Shown: piece after piece, positions 62,747 through 64,000 of the stretch
Numbering within the stretch: the stretch's first letter is position 1
How the letters are laid out: every line of letters starts with the position of its first letter
Assembly (NCBI GenBank): GCA_017644185.1
Contig: JAEPMA010000011.1
Span: 1 to 64,000 of the forward strand
Length of the DNA: 64,000 nt
Direction of reading: 5' to 3'
Origin: Rhodospirillales bacterium
GTDB taxonomy: Bacteria > Pseudomonadota > Alphaproteobacteria > Rhodospirillales > Casp-alpha2
Program-made: the position numbers and the translations under genes
The notes under the pieces: model-generated
What the model was told of the DNA's origin: nothing
Databases searched by the model: none
Seen by the model: the letters and a program-made list of their open reading frames with translations, nothing else

Positions 62747-63465
62747 GATTTGGAACCACCCATTTGATGGGTGAGTTTGAGGACCGCGCCACCGTCCCGC
62801 TTCGCCTTGTCTTCGAGCGCCGCGCGCCCGCCCGCGGCGTAAACCGCGACAGCGGCCAGCAGTTCGCGAAGCACGTCCGCACTTGATGAGTCGAAGTTCA
62901 TGCAGGCGCCACCCGACAACTGCGCGATCTGCTTGAAGGCGAATTCGGCAACGGGGTCATGACCCTCGTGAAAGATAAACGCGGGCACGCCCAGCAACCC
63001 GAGTTCACCGGCAATCTTTCCCAGCTTGTCGACGTCTTCCTCGACCATGTCGCCGACAAATACCAGCGCATTCAGGTGGTCGCGCTTGGCCTCGTTGACG
63101 GCGTGTTGAAGGACCTTGCCGATCTGCGTCTCACCGGCCAGGCAGAAAACCGATGTCATCAGTTTCAGAAGCTCTTTTTCGTTGTCGGTCCAGCGCCCGA
63201 CCCTGAATTCGCCGAAACCGCGATAGAACGCGAGCTGGATATCCAGTCCGCCCAGCGCCGCCGTCTCGACGAACATCTGCCCCTGGATACTCGCCGCCTT
63301 GTCCCATGTCGGTTGGCGACTGGCGGTGGCATCCATCGCAAAAAGCAATTTCCCCCGCCTGCCGCCCGATTGGGTGCGTTTGGGGGTTGCCGCCACCTTC
63401 GACAAAAAGGCGTCCACATCCTGCGCGCGTTTACGTTTATCCGGCAGATCGTCGGCCAAAACCAA
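62743..63465 (-). CDS. VWA-like domain protein
   Basis: A 240-residue protein with a von Willebrand factor A-like core. LLFAMDATASRQPTWDKAASIQ supplies a MIDAS-like DxTxS, followed by LDIQLAFYRGFGEF, GETQIGKVLQHAV (MIDAS Thr) and ALVFVGDMVEEDVDKL. No signal peptide. The start appears to be TTG at 63465, with AGGAAAGG just upstream; no ATG fits. It is coupled by 4 bp to the membrane J-domain gene and lies downstream of mipZ. Its role is unknown; VWA proteins often act with chaperones or AAA+ ATPases. Confidence 0.78.
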   Translation of the reverse strand: MVLADDLPDKRKRAQDVDAFLSKVAATPKRTQSGGRRGKLLFAMDATASRQPTWDKAASIQGQMFVETAALGGLDIQLAFYRGFGEFRVGRWTDNEKELLKLMTSVFCLAGETQIGKVLQHAVNEAKRDHLNALVFVGDMVEEDVDKLGKIAGELGLLGVPAFIFHEGHDPVAEFAFKQIAQLSGGACMNFDSSSADVLRELLAAVAVYAAGGRAALEDKAKRDGGAVLKLTHQMGGSKS

Positions 63466-63537
63466 ACCTTTCCTATCCCACTCAAGAGATAAGCAAAATT
63501 AGCGGAAATGCGAGGCTCTGACGATGATTACAGGCGA

Positions 63538-64000
63538 TTACCCGTGCGCACTTTGCTGTCGGACCGGTACTGGGGGCAGATTCAAGCCATCGATGATCGA
63601 AAACACCTCGTCCCGGGCCGCCACGTGCGACCGGCTGAGCGGCGCACCGCCCGCGGCCTGTTTCAGATCGAGAATCGTCAATCCGACCAGGAACAGCTCT
63701 CTGAAGATCACGCGCTCGGAAAATCCCGGCAGCACACGAAAACCGAGACGTTTGGACAGATCACGGATCGCCCTTTCGACCTCGCGTTTGTTGTAGGCGT
63801 CCAGGTTCGACAAGCGGTTCCGCATCACCACCCAATCGATGGAGCCGCCGTCGCGCTGCGCCTTGACCTTTTTGGCTTCCCATATGGCTTCCGAATAATG
63901 GCTCGGCCCCTTGATCTCGGCACTCTGCCCGTCCATGTGCGCGAGCCCGTCCAAATCGACGAAACTGTCGTTCATGGGGGTTATCAATGTGTCGGCGTAC
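63538..64000 (-). CDS. mipZ: Division plane positioning ATPase MipZ (partial, N-terminus beyond window)
   Basis: The C-terminal 153 codons of a ParA/MinD-like ATPase, open to the right edge of the window. It contains ITPMNDSFVDLDGLA, WVVMRNRLSNLDAYNKREVERAIRDLSKRLGFRVLPGFSERVIFRELFLVGLTILD, which match MipZ, the gradient-forming inhibitor of FtsZ in Alphaproteobacteria. The Walker A motif lies outside the window. It ends 72 bp before the VWA gene on the same strand. Confidence 0.85.
   Translation of the reverse strand, partial: YADTLITPMNDSFVDLDGLAHMDGQSAEIKGPSHYSEAIWEAKKVKAQRDGGSIDWVVMRNRLSNLDAYNKREVERAIRDLSKRLGFRVLPGFSERVIFRELFLVGLTILDLKQAAGGAPLSRSHVAARDEVFSIIDGLNLPPVPVRQQSAHG

Noticed and set aside
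1-64000. tRNA or rRNA genes, CRISPR arrays, insertion sequences, integrases or phage genes.
   Set aside because: None was recognised on either strand; dispersed palindromic repeats are present but without a transposase.

Overview
The window looks like chromosomal DNA of a free-living alphaproteobacterium, probably of the Rhodospirillales or a relative. The evidence is taxonomic by gene content: an NDUFA12-type complex I subunit, a DUF2155 protein, MipZ at the right edge, a ThiS-ThiG fusion, class I PHA synthase with a phasin_2-type phasin, and a B12-dependent ribonucleotide reductase. Base composition is uniformly GC-rich. I see no transposase, integrase, prophage, CRISPR array, tRNA or rRNA.

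Layout. 105-8747 (minus): a LysR regulator, a complete phosphonate-type ABC importer (phnD, phnC, two phnE), two M20 metallopeptidases and an M81 (MlrC-like) metallopeptidase, which read as one uptake-and-hydrolysis unit. 8836-14317: periplasmic nitrate reductase napEFDABC and a divergent Crp/Fnr (DNR-like) regulator sharing a perfect TTGAC-N4-GTCAA box. 14334-25325 (minus): HisC-like aminotransferase, SGNH hydrolase, class I fructose bisphosphatase, dCMP-type deaminase, recJ, class II fructose bisphosphatase glpX, homoserine dehydrogenase, an AlaC/DapL-like aminotransferase and an OmpA lipoprotein. 25671-31409: PHA synthase, a MocR regulator divergent from a GNAT acetyltransferase, meaB and an alpha/beta hydrolase. 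31574-36528: RhlE-like helicase, threonine aldolase, a TetR-thioredoxin operon and the thiS-thiG fusion. 36721-41532: aroQ-accB-accC-aat convergent with DUF2155, two mlaD paralogues and NDUFA12. 42104-53407: nrdJ behind an NrdR box, a receiver-metallo-beta-lactamase fusion, ridA with a leaderless BtuF-like protein, a COG3146 acyltransferase, a secreted Cys-repeat protein, a CaiB/AMACR-type CoA enzyme and a GlxA-type regulator with a DJ-1/PfpI protein. 53548-64000: clpA/clpS, phasin, D,D-carboxypeptidase with SPOR domain, gamma-glutamylcyclotransferase-like protein, phosphomannomutase/phosphoglucomutase with UDP-glucose dehydrogenase, a membrane J-domain protein with a VWA protein, and partial mipZ.

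How it fits together. The cell appears able to respire nitrate, store PHB-type polymers (synthase and phasin share TGCA-N-TGCA operator-like sites although about 31 kb apart), make sugar nucleotides for envelope polysaccharide, and use cobalamin for DNA precursor synthesis. The least explained unit is the phosphonate-type importer coupled to three metallopeptidases, with no C-P bond-cleaving enzyme in the window. Other items for follow-up are a receiver domain fused to a metallo-beta-lactamase domain, an exactly duplicated CxxC module in a secreted protein, a fused ThiS whose Gly-Gly tail is internal, and palindromic repeats occupying every convergent gene junction longer than 20 bp.
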